This document shows positions 34,571 to 42,790 of a stretch of DNA of 48,310 bases, piece by piece. The notes under the pieces were generated by a model. It had not been told where the DNA came from. It ran no database searches and saw nothing but the letters and a program-made list of their open reading frames with translations. The DNA is from Candidatus Bathyarchaeota archaeon (GTDB taxonomy: Archaea > Asgardarchaeota > Lokiarchaeia > Sigyniarchaeales > Sigyniarchaeaceae). Location: NCBI GenBank assembly GCA_014729935.1, contig WJJB01000079.1, positions 1 through 48,310 of the forward strand, written 5' to 3'. The position numbers were made by a program, and so were the translations under genes. How positions within the stretch are numbered: position 1 is the first letter of the stretch; every line of letters begins with the position of its first letter.

Positions 34571-34633
34571 CTTTTCTGTTCTCGTTCATTGTGAATCACG
34601 AACGAGACCTACACTGCCAATATCATTCCCGGG

Positions 34634-36754
34634 ATGACCCTGATGGATTCAGATAAAAGCACTGAAGATAATTCCACATTATATCTTGACTCCAACGCTC
34701 CAATCGAGGCGCGTGTTGAAGACCTCTTGAAACGAATGACCTTGGATGAGAAATGTTCCCTATGCGTCGGGAAAGGCTTCTGGAAAACTCGCCCCGTGAA
34801 GCGCCTTGGCATTCCATCCCTTGGATTGACGGACGGACCCCACGGGGTTGGACCCCATTCGTCAGGTTGGAAAAGGAACACGTACTTCCCCACCTTGATA
34901 TGCATGGGTGCAACCTTCAATCGCCAGTTAGCGAAGCAATTTGGAACGGCACTCGCAGAGGAAACCAGGGCGTGCGGGAAGCATCAAATACTAGGTCCCG
35001 GGATGAACATACAACGATCTCCTGCATGTGGGAGGACATTTGAGTACTTGACCGAGGATCCATACCTGAACAAGGCACTGGTAAAAGAGATTATCACTGG
35101 TATTCAATCCCGCCGCATTGCTGCATGTGCCAAGCATTTTGTTTGTAACAATCAAGAAACCCGTAGATTCGGCGTTAACGTTAACGTGTCCAAGCGAGCT
35201 CTCCACGAGATATATTTTCCCGCATTCAAGGCAGCCGTGGAGGAGGCCGGCGCGTGGAGTGTCATGGCGTGTTACAACAGGATAAATGGCAAGCTGGGAT
35301 GCGAGCACCGGCATCTCCTCAAGGATATCCTGAGGGAAAATTGGGGATTCCGCGGCTACGTGGTCTCTGATTGGTTCGCCACCAAGGGCACCAGTCGCAC
35401 CAGTGGCGTGGTAAATGCCGGCCTATCGCTTGAAATGCCAGGTGGTATTCTTGGCATCAAGCGCTTGACGAAGAAGAAGATCCTTGCAGCGATCAAGCGG
35501 GGTGACGTGATCGAAAGCACGTTGAACGAGAATGTAAAAAGGCTCTTGCGGGTCATGTTCCTCGTGGGACTATTCGATGACGAGTCTAGCATTCCACCTG
35601 GTGAAAGGAATACAGCCGAGCACGTTGCCATCTCTCGGAAAATCGCCGAGGAAGGCATGGTCCTTTTGAAAAACAATGATTCCACCTTGCCCTTGAAAAT
35701 GGATGAAATGAAAACGATTGCCATCACCGGGCCTAATGCTGGGAAGAAGAAGGGAATGTGGGGCGGGAGTTCTGAGGTATGGCCTCCGTTTGAAATCACG
35801 CCACGAGATGGCATCACGTCACGAGTGAAGGATAAGCTTCGAGTGGTTTCGGACGTGCAACGCGCGGATGCCGTCATCTACGTCGGGGGCTTGGGCCACA
35901 AATCGGGGCAAGATGCAGAGGGGAGTGACAAGAAATCGTTGGAACTTCCCAAGGACCAAGCACGTGAAATCTTGGAGACGGTAAACGCAAATCCACGTAC
36001 CATCGTAATCCTCGTTAGTGGAAGCCCGGTAGCCATGGATGATTGGATCGACCAAGTGCCCGCGGTCATCGAGGCATGGTACGGGGGCATGGAAGCCGGA
36101 TCGGTGATAGCGGGGATCATCTTCGGGGACGTGAACCCCTCGGGGAAGCTTCCCATCACCTTTCCCAAGAGGTTATCCGATTCTCCCGCGCATGCATCTG
36201 AACGCACCTTTCCAGGAATCTTGACTAAGCGACGGTTCTGGCAAAGGATATCCAATAAACCCACCAAGCCAGTTGACAATGTTTATTACGATGAAGGCAT
36301 CTTCGTGGGATACCGTTTTTTTGACACCAGGGATGTCAACCCGCTATTTCCGTTCGGGCATGGATTATCGTACACGACATTCTCGTATTCGTCTATGACC
36401 ATCACAAGGGGAAATGATGAAAGTAGAGCAAGATTGGAGGTTTCCATCACGATAACCAACGATGGATTCGTCAAGGGATCGGAAACCGCTCAACTGTACG
36501 TCACGGACGTGGATTCATCTGAATCACGTCCCGAGAAAGAATTGAAGGGATTCCACAAGATACATTTGGAACCAGGGGAGAAGAAAACGATACAGTTCAA
36601 TCTCCTCGATGAAGATTTCTCCTTTTTCAGTGAAAAACAAGGAAAGTGGATTCTCGAGCCCGGGGACTTCAGCATCAAGATAGGTGCATCTTCCAGGGAC
36701 ATCAGGCAAGAAAAGCGCGTGACCATCCTCGATGCCAAGTTACATGTCAAGTAA
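34634..36754 (+). CDS. Glycoside hydrolase family 3 beta-glucosidase
   Basis: 706 residues with the usual GH3 order: the barrel (~20-320), the alpha/beta sandwich (~340-560) and a C-terminal fibronectin-III-like domain (~630-700). LTDGPHGVG, KHFVCNNQE and GYVVSDWFA are family blocks; D246 in VVSDW is the catalytic nucleophile. GLSLEMPGG and GHGLSYTTFSYS also fit. No signal peptide is visible, so the enzyme should be cytoplasmic and act on imported oligosaccharides. Together with the sialidase-like and PL10-like proteins it suggests use of carbohydrates. It lies 64 bp after the phosphatase gene on the same strand. Confidence 0.95.
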   Translation: MTLMDSDKSTEDNSTLYLDSNAPIEARVEDLLKRMTLDEKCSLCVGKGFWKTRPVKRLGIPSLGLTDGPHGVGPHSSGWKRNTYFPTLICMGATFNRQLAKQFGTALAEETRACGKHQILGPGMNIQRSPACGRTFEYLTEDPYLNKALVKEIITGIQSRRIAACAKHFVCNNQETRRFGVNVNVSKRALHEIYFPAFKAAVEEAGAWSVMACYNRINGKLGCEHRHLLKDILRENWGFRGYVVSDWFATKGTSRTSGVVNAGLSLEMPGGILGIKRLTKKKILAAIKRGDVIESTLNENVKRLLRVMFLVGLFDDESSIPPGERNTAEHVAISRKIAEEGMVLLKNNDSTLPLKMDEMKTIAITGPNAGKKKGMWGGSSEVWPPFEITPRDGITSRVKDKLRVVSDVQRADAVIYVGGLGHKSGQDAEGSDKKSLELPKDQAREILETVNANPRTIVILVSGSPVAMDDWIDQVPAVIEAWYGGMEAGSVIAGIIFGDVNPSGKLPITFPKRLSDSPAHASERTFPGILTKRRFWQRISNKPTKPVDNVYYDEGIFVGYRFFDTRDVNPLFPFGHGLSYTTFSYSSMTITRGNDESRARLEVSITITNDGFVKGSETAQLYVTDVDSSESRPEKELKGFHKIHLEPGEKKTIQFNLLDEDFSFFSEKQGKWILEPGDFSIKIGASSRDIRQEKRVTILDAKLHVK

Positions 36755-36837
36755 CTCCGATATTCCCGAGGGTGTTGCCTCGATGCGGGAACTGCCTTGC
36801 GGGGATTAAAAAAGAAAGGAAAGTCGTGGTAGCCCCT

Positions 36838-38169
36838 TCAATATAAGGGCAGGTAGGTATCTAATTCCCACGGGGAAACCTGTAGCAAGTATTCAGACCA
36901 CTCCAGCTTCTTGAGTTTCAAGTAATTGGTGAACACGTGCTCGCCGAGGACCTCTTTCAAGAACTCGCTATCTTCCGCATACCGAACTGCTTCTCCCAAA
37001 CTTCCGGGAAGTGCAGTGATGCCATGGGCTATTTTCTCCCCATCACTGAGGGCGAATATATTCTTGTCGGTGGGTTCGGGCGGTTCGATACCTTCCTCGA
37101 TACCCTTCAAGCCCGCGCCAAGCATGACCGCGAAGGCAAGATACAGGTTACACGTGGGATCTGGAGATCTTAACTCTATCCTAGTAGCTTTCTCCTTTCC
37201 TGGTTTGTACATCGGAACCCGTATCATGGCCGATCTGTTGCGCTTGCTCCAAGTAAGATAGGTGGGGGCCTCATACCCTGGAACCAGCCGCTTGTAGCTA
37301 TTTACCAAGGGATTGGTAACTACCGCAAATTCCTTCACGTATTTAAGCAGTCCACCTATATAATTCTTGGCAATACCTGAAAGATGCAAAGGATCGCTAG
37401 AATCAAAAAATGCATTTTTTTCTTGCTTGAAAAGAGATTGGTGGGTGTGCATCCCGCTCCCATTTTCAAAGGGCACCGGCTTGGGCAGGAAGGTGGCATA
37501 TACGCTGTACTTGGTGGCAATCTCCTTCACCACGATGCGCATGGTGGTTGCGGCATCAGCCATCGCAAGCCCTTCCTTATAACGCAGGTAAATTTCATGC
37601 TGCGACGGAGCGACCTCGTGATGGCTCATTTCCACCTTGATCCCCATTGCTTCCAAGGCAAGGATGGTATCCCTGCGAAGATCACTGGCAGCATCTAGCG
37701 ACGTCAGGTCGAAGTATCCTCCCTTGTCAAGCCCCTCGCAGGCACAATCGTTCTTAAAGTAAAAATACTCCAATTCCGGACCTGCAAAGAAATTGAATCC
37801 TTTCTTTTCCGCCCGTTCAAGCTGCAACTTGAGGATATGCCTGGGATCTCCCATGTAAGGCGTGCCATCGGGATTCATAATGTCACAAAACATCCTGGCA
37901 ACTGCCTTTTCCTTCGGGCGCCACGGTAGTAGCTGGAAAGTAGAGGGATCCGGCATGGCAACCATATCGCTTTCCTCTATCGTCTGAAATCCCTTGATCG
38001 AGCTCCCGTCGAACCCATATCCCTCCTCGAAGGCATCCTCCAAGTCTTCCCTGGTGATGGCGAAGCTCTTGACGATACCGCGCAAGGATGGAAACCAAAT
38101 ACGTATGAATTTCACGTCTTTTTCATTTACCAAGTCCAAGACCTGGCTAGCGCTCATTCCACTCATCAT
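36838..38169 (-). CDS. glnA: Glutamine synthetase, type I
   Basis: 443 residues. The N-terminal beta-grasp part (FIRIWFPSLRGIVKSFAI) and catalytic part (GPELEYFYF, VEMSHHEVAPSQHEI, NGSGMHTHQSLF, NRSAMIRVP, RIELRSPDPTCNLYLAFA) are complete. It makes glutamine from glutamate, ammonia and ATP, the main ammonia entry point. The region that carries the adenylylated Tyr in enteric GS is not recognisable (NLYLAFAVMLGAGLKGIEEG), so control is likely by other means, for example feedback or GlnK. It is the last gene of the nitrogen block, after a 388-bp non-coding gap from glnK, so it probably has its own promoter. Confidence 0.97.
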   Translation of the reverse strand: MMSGMSASQVLDLVNEKDVKFIRIWFPSLRGIVKSFAITREDLEDAFEEGYGFDGSSIKGFQTIEESDMVAMPDPSTFQLLPWRPKEKAVARMFCDIMNPDGTPYMGDPRHILKLQLERAEKKGFNFFAGPELEYFYFKNDCACEGLDKGGYFDLTSLDAASDLRRDTILALEAMGIKVEMSHHEVAPSQHEIYLRYKEGLAMADAATTMRIVVKEIATKYSVYATFLPKPVPFENGSGMHTHQSLFKQEKNAFFDSSDPLHLSGIAKNYIGGLLKYVKEFAVVTNPLVNSYKRLVPGYEAPTYLTWSKRNRSAMIRVPMYKPGKEKATRIELRSPDPTCNLYLAFAVMLGAGLKGIEEGIEPPEPTDKNIFALSDGEKIAHGITALPGSLGEAVRYAEDSEFLKEVLGEHVFTNYLKLKKLEWSEYLLQVSPWELDTYLPLY

Positions 38170-38352
38170 GTATCACTTTTTGTTAGTATAGGGCAACTTC
38201 CCGTTCAATGATTTACTATTCCCTGATATCACGAGGATCGTGGTCAGGCTTGGGATGATTGCTTGAGATCAATGTCAACGGGGGTTTACTTGAAATCTTC
38301 CTACAAGATCTTCAAGTTATTTTAAATACATGCCATAAACATTTCATTTACA

Positions 38353-38362
38353 TTTATATAAT
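38353..38362. promoter_or_regulatory. Two-way TATA-like element in the glnA-glnK gap
   Basis: TTTATATA (38353-38360) on the plus strand, or TTATATAAAT on the minus strand, is the best TATA-like element in the 38170-38557 gap. Read minus, it could drive glnA with a leader of about 160 nt. Read plus, it would start transcription near 38382, at the edge of a GC-rich, hairpin-forming stretch. Nothing else is recognised in the gap. Confidence 0.4.
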
Positions 38363-38381
38363 CCCTCAAGGAAATGAAGTA

Positions 38382-38465
38382 CTCCAGGCGGTTCGGAAGG
38401 GAATGCACTACCGGTGCCGCTGGGACCTGGTATGCGAGGCGCTGATAACTCGAAATAGCTAAATG
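38382..38465 (+). ncRNA. Candidate structured RNA upstream of glnA
   Basis: A GC-rich island in AT-rich surroundings contains CCAGGCGG pairing with CCGCTGG (one bulge) and CCAGG with CCTGG. Its left edge sits about 26 bp after a plus-strand TATA-like box, as expected for a start site. I could not match it to a tRNA, C/D-box or H/ACA RNA. It could also be a terminator region of glnK on the other strand. Confidence 0.22.
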
Positions 38466-38557
38466 GAATGAAGGGAGCGCTTGCATTCGCGCGAGCAAGA
38501 TTCATCCACGAGCATTCCAAGAATGATACGGGGGAAAAAAAAGGAAAGGATCGGGAG

Positions 38558-38896
38558 CTAGATCGTCTTATTACCACGAATGCCATCCCTTATTCGGACA
38601 ACATCCAAGATATCACTGATGAAGATCTTGCCATCCCCGATTTCACCCGTGCGCGCTTTGGCAATAATCACTTCAAGGGCACGTTCGAGCTCGTCGTCCT
38701 TCACGATAATGTCTATTTTTTGCTTTGGAAGTGGGTCTGCGTAGATTGTCGTGGCGCCCGGGATGGAGATGGGTGCGCTTTGTTTCCCCCTCCCGGTGAC
38801 TTCGTAGGTGGTAAGTGCAGTGAACCCGGCATCAGCCAAGCCACGGCGCACGAAGCTCAGCTTGTCCCTCTTGATGATGGCTTCTATCTTTTTCAC
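38558..38896 (-). CDS. glnK: PII signal protein GlnK/GlnB
   Basis: 112 residues, the normal PII length. MKKIEAIIKRDKLSFVRRGLADAGFTALTTYEVTGRGKQ begins the fold, the T-loop carries Y52 near position 51 of classic PII, and TGEIGDGKIFISDILDVVRIRDGIRG forms the ATP and 2-oxoglutarate site. PII trimers sense nitrogen status and block Amt channels. The start is GTG at 38896 with AGGTGA seven bases before it. It follows amt by seven bases, the widespread amt-glnK pairing, so it should plug the ammonium channel when nitrogen is plentiful. Confidence 0.96.
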   Translation of the reverse strand: MKKIEAIIKRDKLSFVRRGLADAGFTALTTYEVTGRGKQSAPISIPGATTIYADPLPKQKIDIIVKDDELERALEVIIAKARTGEIGDGKIFISDILDVVRIRDGIRGNKTI

Positions 38897-38903
38897 GTCT
38901 TGT

Positions 38904-40259
38904 TCACCTGAAGAATGGTTTGTTTGCTTCCTCCTCTGGATACGCGTATGTCTTGTGGAAGCTAATATCCAATCCGAACAGCTCTTGGTCCTTGGATACC
39001 CGTAACAGGTTCAATTTCTTGAGCACGAAGAACATGAGTAAGCCCATACCAAAAATTGAAGCCCCGATGCCGATGGCTCCCAATACTTGGACGCCGAGTT
39101 GTGGAAGCCAATCCCCCGTGCTAAACCCATACACCGGGTGAGCACCAAGAATATCCACTCCGAAAATACCAGTGGCGACCAATCCCCAAACACCACATGC
39201 CCCGTGAACGGGAAACACCGCCAAGGCATCATCAATCTTCAACTTGTGTTCAAGCAAGCCATAGAAGAATGTCGTGATGATGCCAGCCACGATGCCAACG
39301 ATGAAAGCTGCTATTGGATGCATCAGGGCAGCACCGCTGCATATGGAAACTGCCCCGGATAGCAATCCAATCATGGATGTCAAAACGTGCCCCCTGGATG
39401 TTATGGCCGCACCAAATAAGCCGCCTGCCATGGCCATCGCCGTGGTGATAGATACCCACGAAAGCTCGATATTGATAGTTTCGGGGTCAGTAGCCACGCT
39501 GGAGCCAATGTTGAATCCGAACCAACCAAACACCAGCAACCACGCGCCAATAACCGACAGGGGGATGCTATGACCGAAGAAGGTTCTTGGTGCCCTTCCC
39601 TTGCCGACAAATTTACCTATTCGCGGTCCAATCATGATGGCACCGGTAAGTCCCAAGAAACCACCCGTCATATGCACGACGCCCGAGCCCGCATAGTCAA
39701 TGAGGTTATATCCGCCCAATATACCACTACTTAACCATCCACCACCCCAGACCCAATGTTCGATCAATGGATAAATGAATCCAGTGATCACGCCCGCAGC
39801 GATGATGAATCCCCAGAACTTGTCACGCTCTGCCGTCGCACCGGGAACGATCGCCACGCAAGTGATGCAAAACATCGCCATTTTAAACCAGAGGGACATG
39901 TCTCCCAAGCCAGATGGGCTGGCTGGTAAACCATATGCTCCCCCGGTATCATTCAGGTATGGTGGTAACGGATTGGGAATGGTGGGAAGCCACTTGGGGA
40001 TCCCGAGAAACTGGCCGTCGGTGTAATATGCAAGGGGAAAACCAATGATATAGTAAATGAAGAACCCCAGTGTCCACCCCACGTTAATGATAATGATGGT
40101 ATGGCTCACGTTTTTCTTTCTTACCATTCCAGCATAGAGAAGTGCGAATCCGGCTGTTGCCATGATGAAAATGGCGACGGGTGCCCACCCAACCAGGAAT
40201 GTCTGCTGGAATGCGCCGAAGAGATCATCATCGCTCCATTGCAAGATGTTGATACCCAT
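38904..40259 (-). CDS. amt: Ammonium transporter Amt
   Basis: 451 residues with eleven or so membrane helices. FALLYAGMVRKKN, DYAGSGVVHMTGG, GWFGFNIGS and FPVHGACGVWG are family signatures; the twin pore histidines are the one in PLIEHWVWGGG and the one in FPVHGACG. I chose the ATG at 40259 rather than an upstream in-frame start at 40298, because the longer start would overlap the KaiC-like gene and because AGGTGA lies eight A residues before this ATG. The protein moves ammonium into the cell and is controlled by GlnK, encoded immediately downstream. Confidence 0.96.
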   Translation of the reverse strand: MGINILQWSDDDLFGAFQQTFLVGWAPVAIFIMATAGFALLYAGMVRKKNVSHTIIIINVGWTLGFFIYYIIGFPLAYYTDGQFLGIPKWLPTIPNPLPPYLNDTGGAYGLPASPSGLGDMSLWFKMAMFCITCVAIVPGATAERDKFWGFIIAAGVITGFIYPLIEHWVWGGGWLSSGILGGYNLIDYAGSGVVHMTGGFLGLTGAIMIGPRIGKFVGKGRAPRTFFGHSIPLSVIGAWLLVFGWFGFNIGSSVATDPETINIELSWVSITTAMAMAGGLFGAAITSRGHVLTSMIGLLSGAVSICSGAALMHPIAAFIVGIVAGIITTFFYGLLEHKLKIDDALAVFPVHGACGVWGLVATGIFGVDILGAHPVYGFSTGDWLPQLGVQVLGAIGIGASIFGMGLLMFFVLKKLNLLRVSKDQELFGLDISFHKTYAYPEEEANKPFFR

Positions 40260-40276
40260 TTTTTTTTCACCTGGTA

Positions 40277-41056
40277 TTACATCTTGGTCTGGAACCACAC
40301 CGGTTTGAGCGATATTGGGATTTCTTCCACGGATAGTCCGTTACGTTCAATGTTCAACTTCAAAATTTGCGGCTTGAGCGGTACGCTTCTTGATTTCCGC
40401 AGGATAAACACCCGGGTCCACAAGACGTCGTGCTTGTGGTAATCAAGGTATATCAAGTGGTCAACCAAGTATTCCGTGATGTCAGGCGTCATGGGAATGC
40501 CCTCAGCGCTCATCAGGACCGTGGCACCTTTTTCCTTGGTTTCCAACAATAGCTTCATGTACACCTCCCTGAATTCCGATTCATCCGCTAACCGGCGCTT
40601 CAACGCGGAGAGCGAATCAATCACGATCCGCTTTACATCCGGTAGGTCCCCAAGCGTTCTCATTACGATGGCTAATGCCTCTTCCTTGTTTATTAAGGAA
40701 TAGGTGCTTGCATACGATGCGTTGATCGACAGATTCACGATGATGAATCGCTTGTCATCAACCAATTTCTGGAATTCCGGCCATAGTTCGGTCGCCGTCC
40801 TGATGATGGTCTTCGGGGTTTCTTCAGTGGTAACATATACCACCGTTTCACCGAGATCTATGCCCTTTTTCATGAATTGAAGGCATAAAATTGTTTTACC
40901 GGTTCCAGGTTCCCCCCGAACCAAGATTGCATCACCTTGGGGTAAACCAGGAATGAACGTGTCCAATCCTTCAACCCCTATATCAATCCATTCTATGTTC
41001 GACCTTTCAAAATCCTGCTCGCTCCATTGTTTCTTGTTTTCATGCTTTTTTCCCAT
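40277..41056 (-). CDS. Single-domain KaiC-like RecA-family ATPase
   Basis: 259 residues. The Walker A motif is GEPGTGKT (48-55), the catalytic Glu pair is in YVTTEET (76-80), and the Walker B strand is RIVIDS with D147. These features define the KaiC/RadB-like archaeal family. The gene is 17 bp before amt and on the same strand, so it looks like the first gene of the nitrogen operon. KaiC-like proteins are often regulators; a role in sensing energy or nitrogen is inference from position. It has no second KaiC domain and no HTH. A GGTGA ribosome site is six bases before the ATG at 41056. Confidence 0.9.
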   Translation of the reverse strand: MGKKHENKKQWSEQDFERSNIEWIDIGVEGLDTFIPGLPQGDAILVRGEPGTGKTILCLQFMKKGIDLGETVVYVTTEETPKTIIRTATELWPEFQKLVDDKRFIIVNLSINASYASTYSLINKEEALAIVMRTLGDLPDVKRIVIDSLSALKRRLADESEFREVYMKLLLETKEKGATVLMSAEGIPMTPDITEYLVDHLIYLDYHKHDVLWTRVFILRKSRSVPLKPQILKLNIERNGLSVEEIPISLKPVWFQTKM

Positions 41057-41277
41057 GCTGTCTCACCATCCACTGGTTCAACGTGTTTCTTGGCATATGC
41101 ATCGCATTGGACAAGGAATTTTCTTGCATTCATGATCAAGCAATAATATCCTTGCTATCGCTGTTAATGGCAAGTACTGGCTGAATTCGTGCTCGCCTGT
41201 TGCCAATGCGAGATGTACCGTGAAAGATACGAGTGGGATCCTGTATTAAGACTTTTCTCCAATTTGTTCAGGTAATA

Positions 41278-41285
41278 TTTATATA
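41278..41285. promoter_or_regulatory. TATA-like element in the KaiC-PlsC intergenic region
   Basis: TTTATATA sits in the middle of the 466-bp gap 41057-41522 (AT-rich, no supported gene). On the plus strand it would start a transcript near 41305, well upstream of the acyltransferase gene, which has a closer promoter. Its target is unknown. Confidence 0.3.
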
Positions 41286-41386
41286 GAAATAAATATGATG
41301 CAATTAATGGCTCTAAATCTGCATATCGTATTATATAGCGTTGGTTGAAATGCAAATCTTTCATTTTGAATGCATGAAAGGCGCAT

Positions 41387-41414
41387 GGGTGGTAAAAAGT
41401 AAAACGAACCACCC
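41387..41414. repeat. Hairpin GGGTGGT/ACCACCC in the intergenic region
   Basis: A perfect 7-bp stem with a 14-base A-rich loop lies between the divergent KaiC-like and acyltransferase genes. It may be an operator or a transcript structure; no T-tract follows, so it is not an obvious terminator. Confidence 0.35.
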
Positions 41415-41454
41415 CCGCAATTTCGGAATGCAGTTTTCAGGTGCACGTGATTCC

Positions 41455-41519
41455 CTAGGGGGAAATTGGTTGAAAGTAAAAGATGGAAGCTTTTATTTGA
41501 TCCGTGCACTTTCCCCTAG
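41455..41519. promoter_or_regulatory. Leaderless promoter flanked by inverted CTAGGGG repeats
   Basis: CTAGGGGGAAA (41455-41465) and TTTCCCCTAG (41510-41519) are near-perfect inverted copies about 44 bp apart. Between them TTTTATTT (41491-41498) lies about 28 bp before the ATG at 41523. The right copy covers the expected transcription start, so a bound repressor or DNA looping could shut the gene. No ribosome site is present, consistent with a leaderless mRNA. Confidence 0.45.
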
Positions 41520-41522
41520 CGT

Positions 41523-42413
41523 ATGGAGAATCGAACGGTATCCTATTCTTCCTTCCTATCAGGTATTCCACACCCAGACTTGGAATCTTGGATGCATGAT
41601 AGGGTAGAAATACCCAAGGAGTCCTTGGCTGATAAGCGGAATCGTTACAGGAAGCAGCGCCACAGGATGCTCAAGATTATGGAACCCCTATTCGCCAAGA
41701 TCATCACCAAGATGAATATCGTGAAATACAAGTGGATCTGGTACAAGGTGGTCATGAGCATGCTCCATGTGTACATGCGCATCGTGCACCGGTTGAAGAT
41801 CCGCGGTCGCAGGCACATTCCTGAGAATGGTGCCATCATGTACCTGCTGCATAACGGGGATTACGACGTTATATACTTTCTGTCGGCTTTCAAGGAGCCA
41901 ATTGGCGTGTTCACTGATGTGGGAAATGGGTTTTTCGCGGATTTCTTGGAAACCGTTTACGGTTTCGTCGTCCGCCGGGGGACAAGGGATGTGATGCTCG
42001 AGAAGATGGTAAGGACCATCTTGAAAAAAAACCGCTATTTTGCCATCTGGCCAGAAGGTTCTCCCTCAAAAGATGGTCATCCAAAGGAACCCTTTTCAGG
42101 TGTCATCAGGGTGTATGCAACGCTGAATGCGATGAGAGATGTCATTCCTTTTCAACCTGTGTTGATGCGTGGGACTGAAACCTATCAATATAAAGGCGAT
42201 AGACGCAAGCGGAAGATTCTCGTGGAATTCATGAAACCTTTCTTCCTACCAAGAGCGTGGCTAAAACCACCACGAGAAGGGGGGAAAACCCCGCGGGAAA
42301 TGATAAATCAGGTCATGCTACATCTTGCCAAGAAAGTGGGATATACCACCTTGAAAAAAAACCATGCCTTGGAACGCCGTCGCCGCATGAAGGGGAAACC
42401 GTGGCGTGGGTAA
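41523..42413 (+). CDS. PlsC-like 1-acyl-glycerol-3-phosphate acyltransferase family protein
   Basis: 296 residues. The acyltransferase motif H-x4-D is present in LHNGDYDV, and the second catalytic-site block is WPEGSPSKDG, equivalent to the EGTRS motif. FVVRRGTRDVMLEKMVRTILKKNRYFAIWPEG links the two. The C-terminus is highly basic. PlsC enzymes acylate lysophosphatidate to make bacterial-type ester lipids, which is noteworthy because archaeal membranes use ether lipids. Other members modify sugars or hopanoid-like acceptors, so the substrate is open. It is divergent from the KaiC-like gene and convergent with the membrane cassette at 42419. Confidence 0.88.
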   Translation: MENRTVSYSSFLSGIPHPDLESWMHDRVEIPKESLADKRNRYRKQRHRMLKIMEPLFAKIITKMNIVKYKWIWYKVVMSMLHVYMRIVHRLKIRGRRHIPENGAIMYLLHNGDYDVIYFLSAFKEPIGVFTDVGNGFFADFLETVYGFVVRRGTRDVMLEKMVRTILKKNRYFAIWPEGSPSKDGHPKEPFSGVIRVYATLNAMRDVIPFQPVLMRGTETYQYKGDRRKRKILVEFMKPFFLPRAWLKPPREGGKTPREMINQVMLHLAKKVGYTTLKKNHALERRRRMKGKPWRG

Positions 42414-42418
42414 TGCTC

Positions 42419-42790
42419 TCATCTCACTTTGCAATACCACATTGTACAGGAGCCCACGATCACCAGCACCCCCCCGATCAAGTTTGAAATGATGAGGATC
42501 ACGGCACCTGCACTCGCGTGGATTGCAATCCCGTGACGAGGTTTAATTTTATTACCAGCGATACCGAGAATAAGAAATCCGGAAATCGCCGTGCAGATCG
42601 CAGACATGTGAAAAGAAATGGACATTCCACTCCATGTATAGCCCCCGGTAAATCCAAGCAGTGACGCGTTCCCCATTATCCCGATGAGTGATAGCACGAT
42701 GGCAGAGCTATACCCGATTTGGAGGATCACCTCGCTATTGTGGGCGGTTTGGACGGTTTCTCGCTTTTCAGGCGATGATGATTCATCCAT
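42419..42790 (-). CDS. Small four-helix membrane protein
   Basis: 123 residues with four hydrophobic segments (about 25-45, 57-77, 89-109 and the last one near 100-118, partly continuous). The N-terminus is hydrophilic and acidic. I recognise no family. Its start overlaps the flippase stop by eight bases (42783-42790), and the flippase gene overlaps the gene before it. The three genes thus look like one translated unit, and this protein may be an accessory subunit of the transporter. Confidence 0.72.
   Translation of the reverse strand: MDESSSPEKRETVQTAHNSEVILQIGYSSAIVLSLIGIMGNASLLGFTGGYTWSGMSISFHMSAICTAISGFLILGIAGNKIKPRHGIAIHASAGAVILIISNLIGGVLVIVGSCTMWYCKVR

Noticed and set aside
38468..38911. 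Plus-strand open frame antisense to glnK
   Set aside because: Fully antisense to a clear PII gene, with no recognisable fold; it is a shadow frame.
40260..40298. Longer start for Amt
   Set aside because: It overlaps the KaiC-like gene end and lacks a ribosome site, while AGGTGA marks the ATG at 40259.
41341..41607. Short plus-strand frame before the acyltransferase gene
   Set aside because: It starts with TTG, has no ribosome site, covers an inverted repeat and the promoter, and overlaps the acyltransferase gene by 85 bp in another frame.
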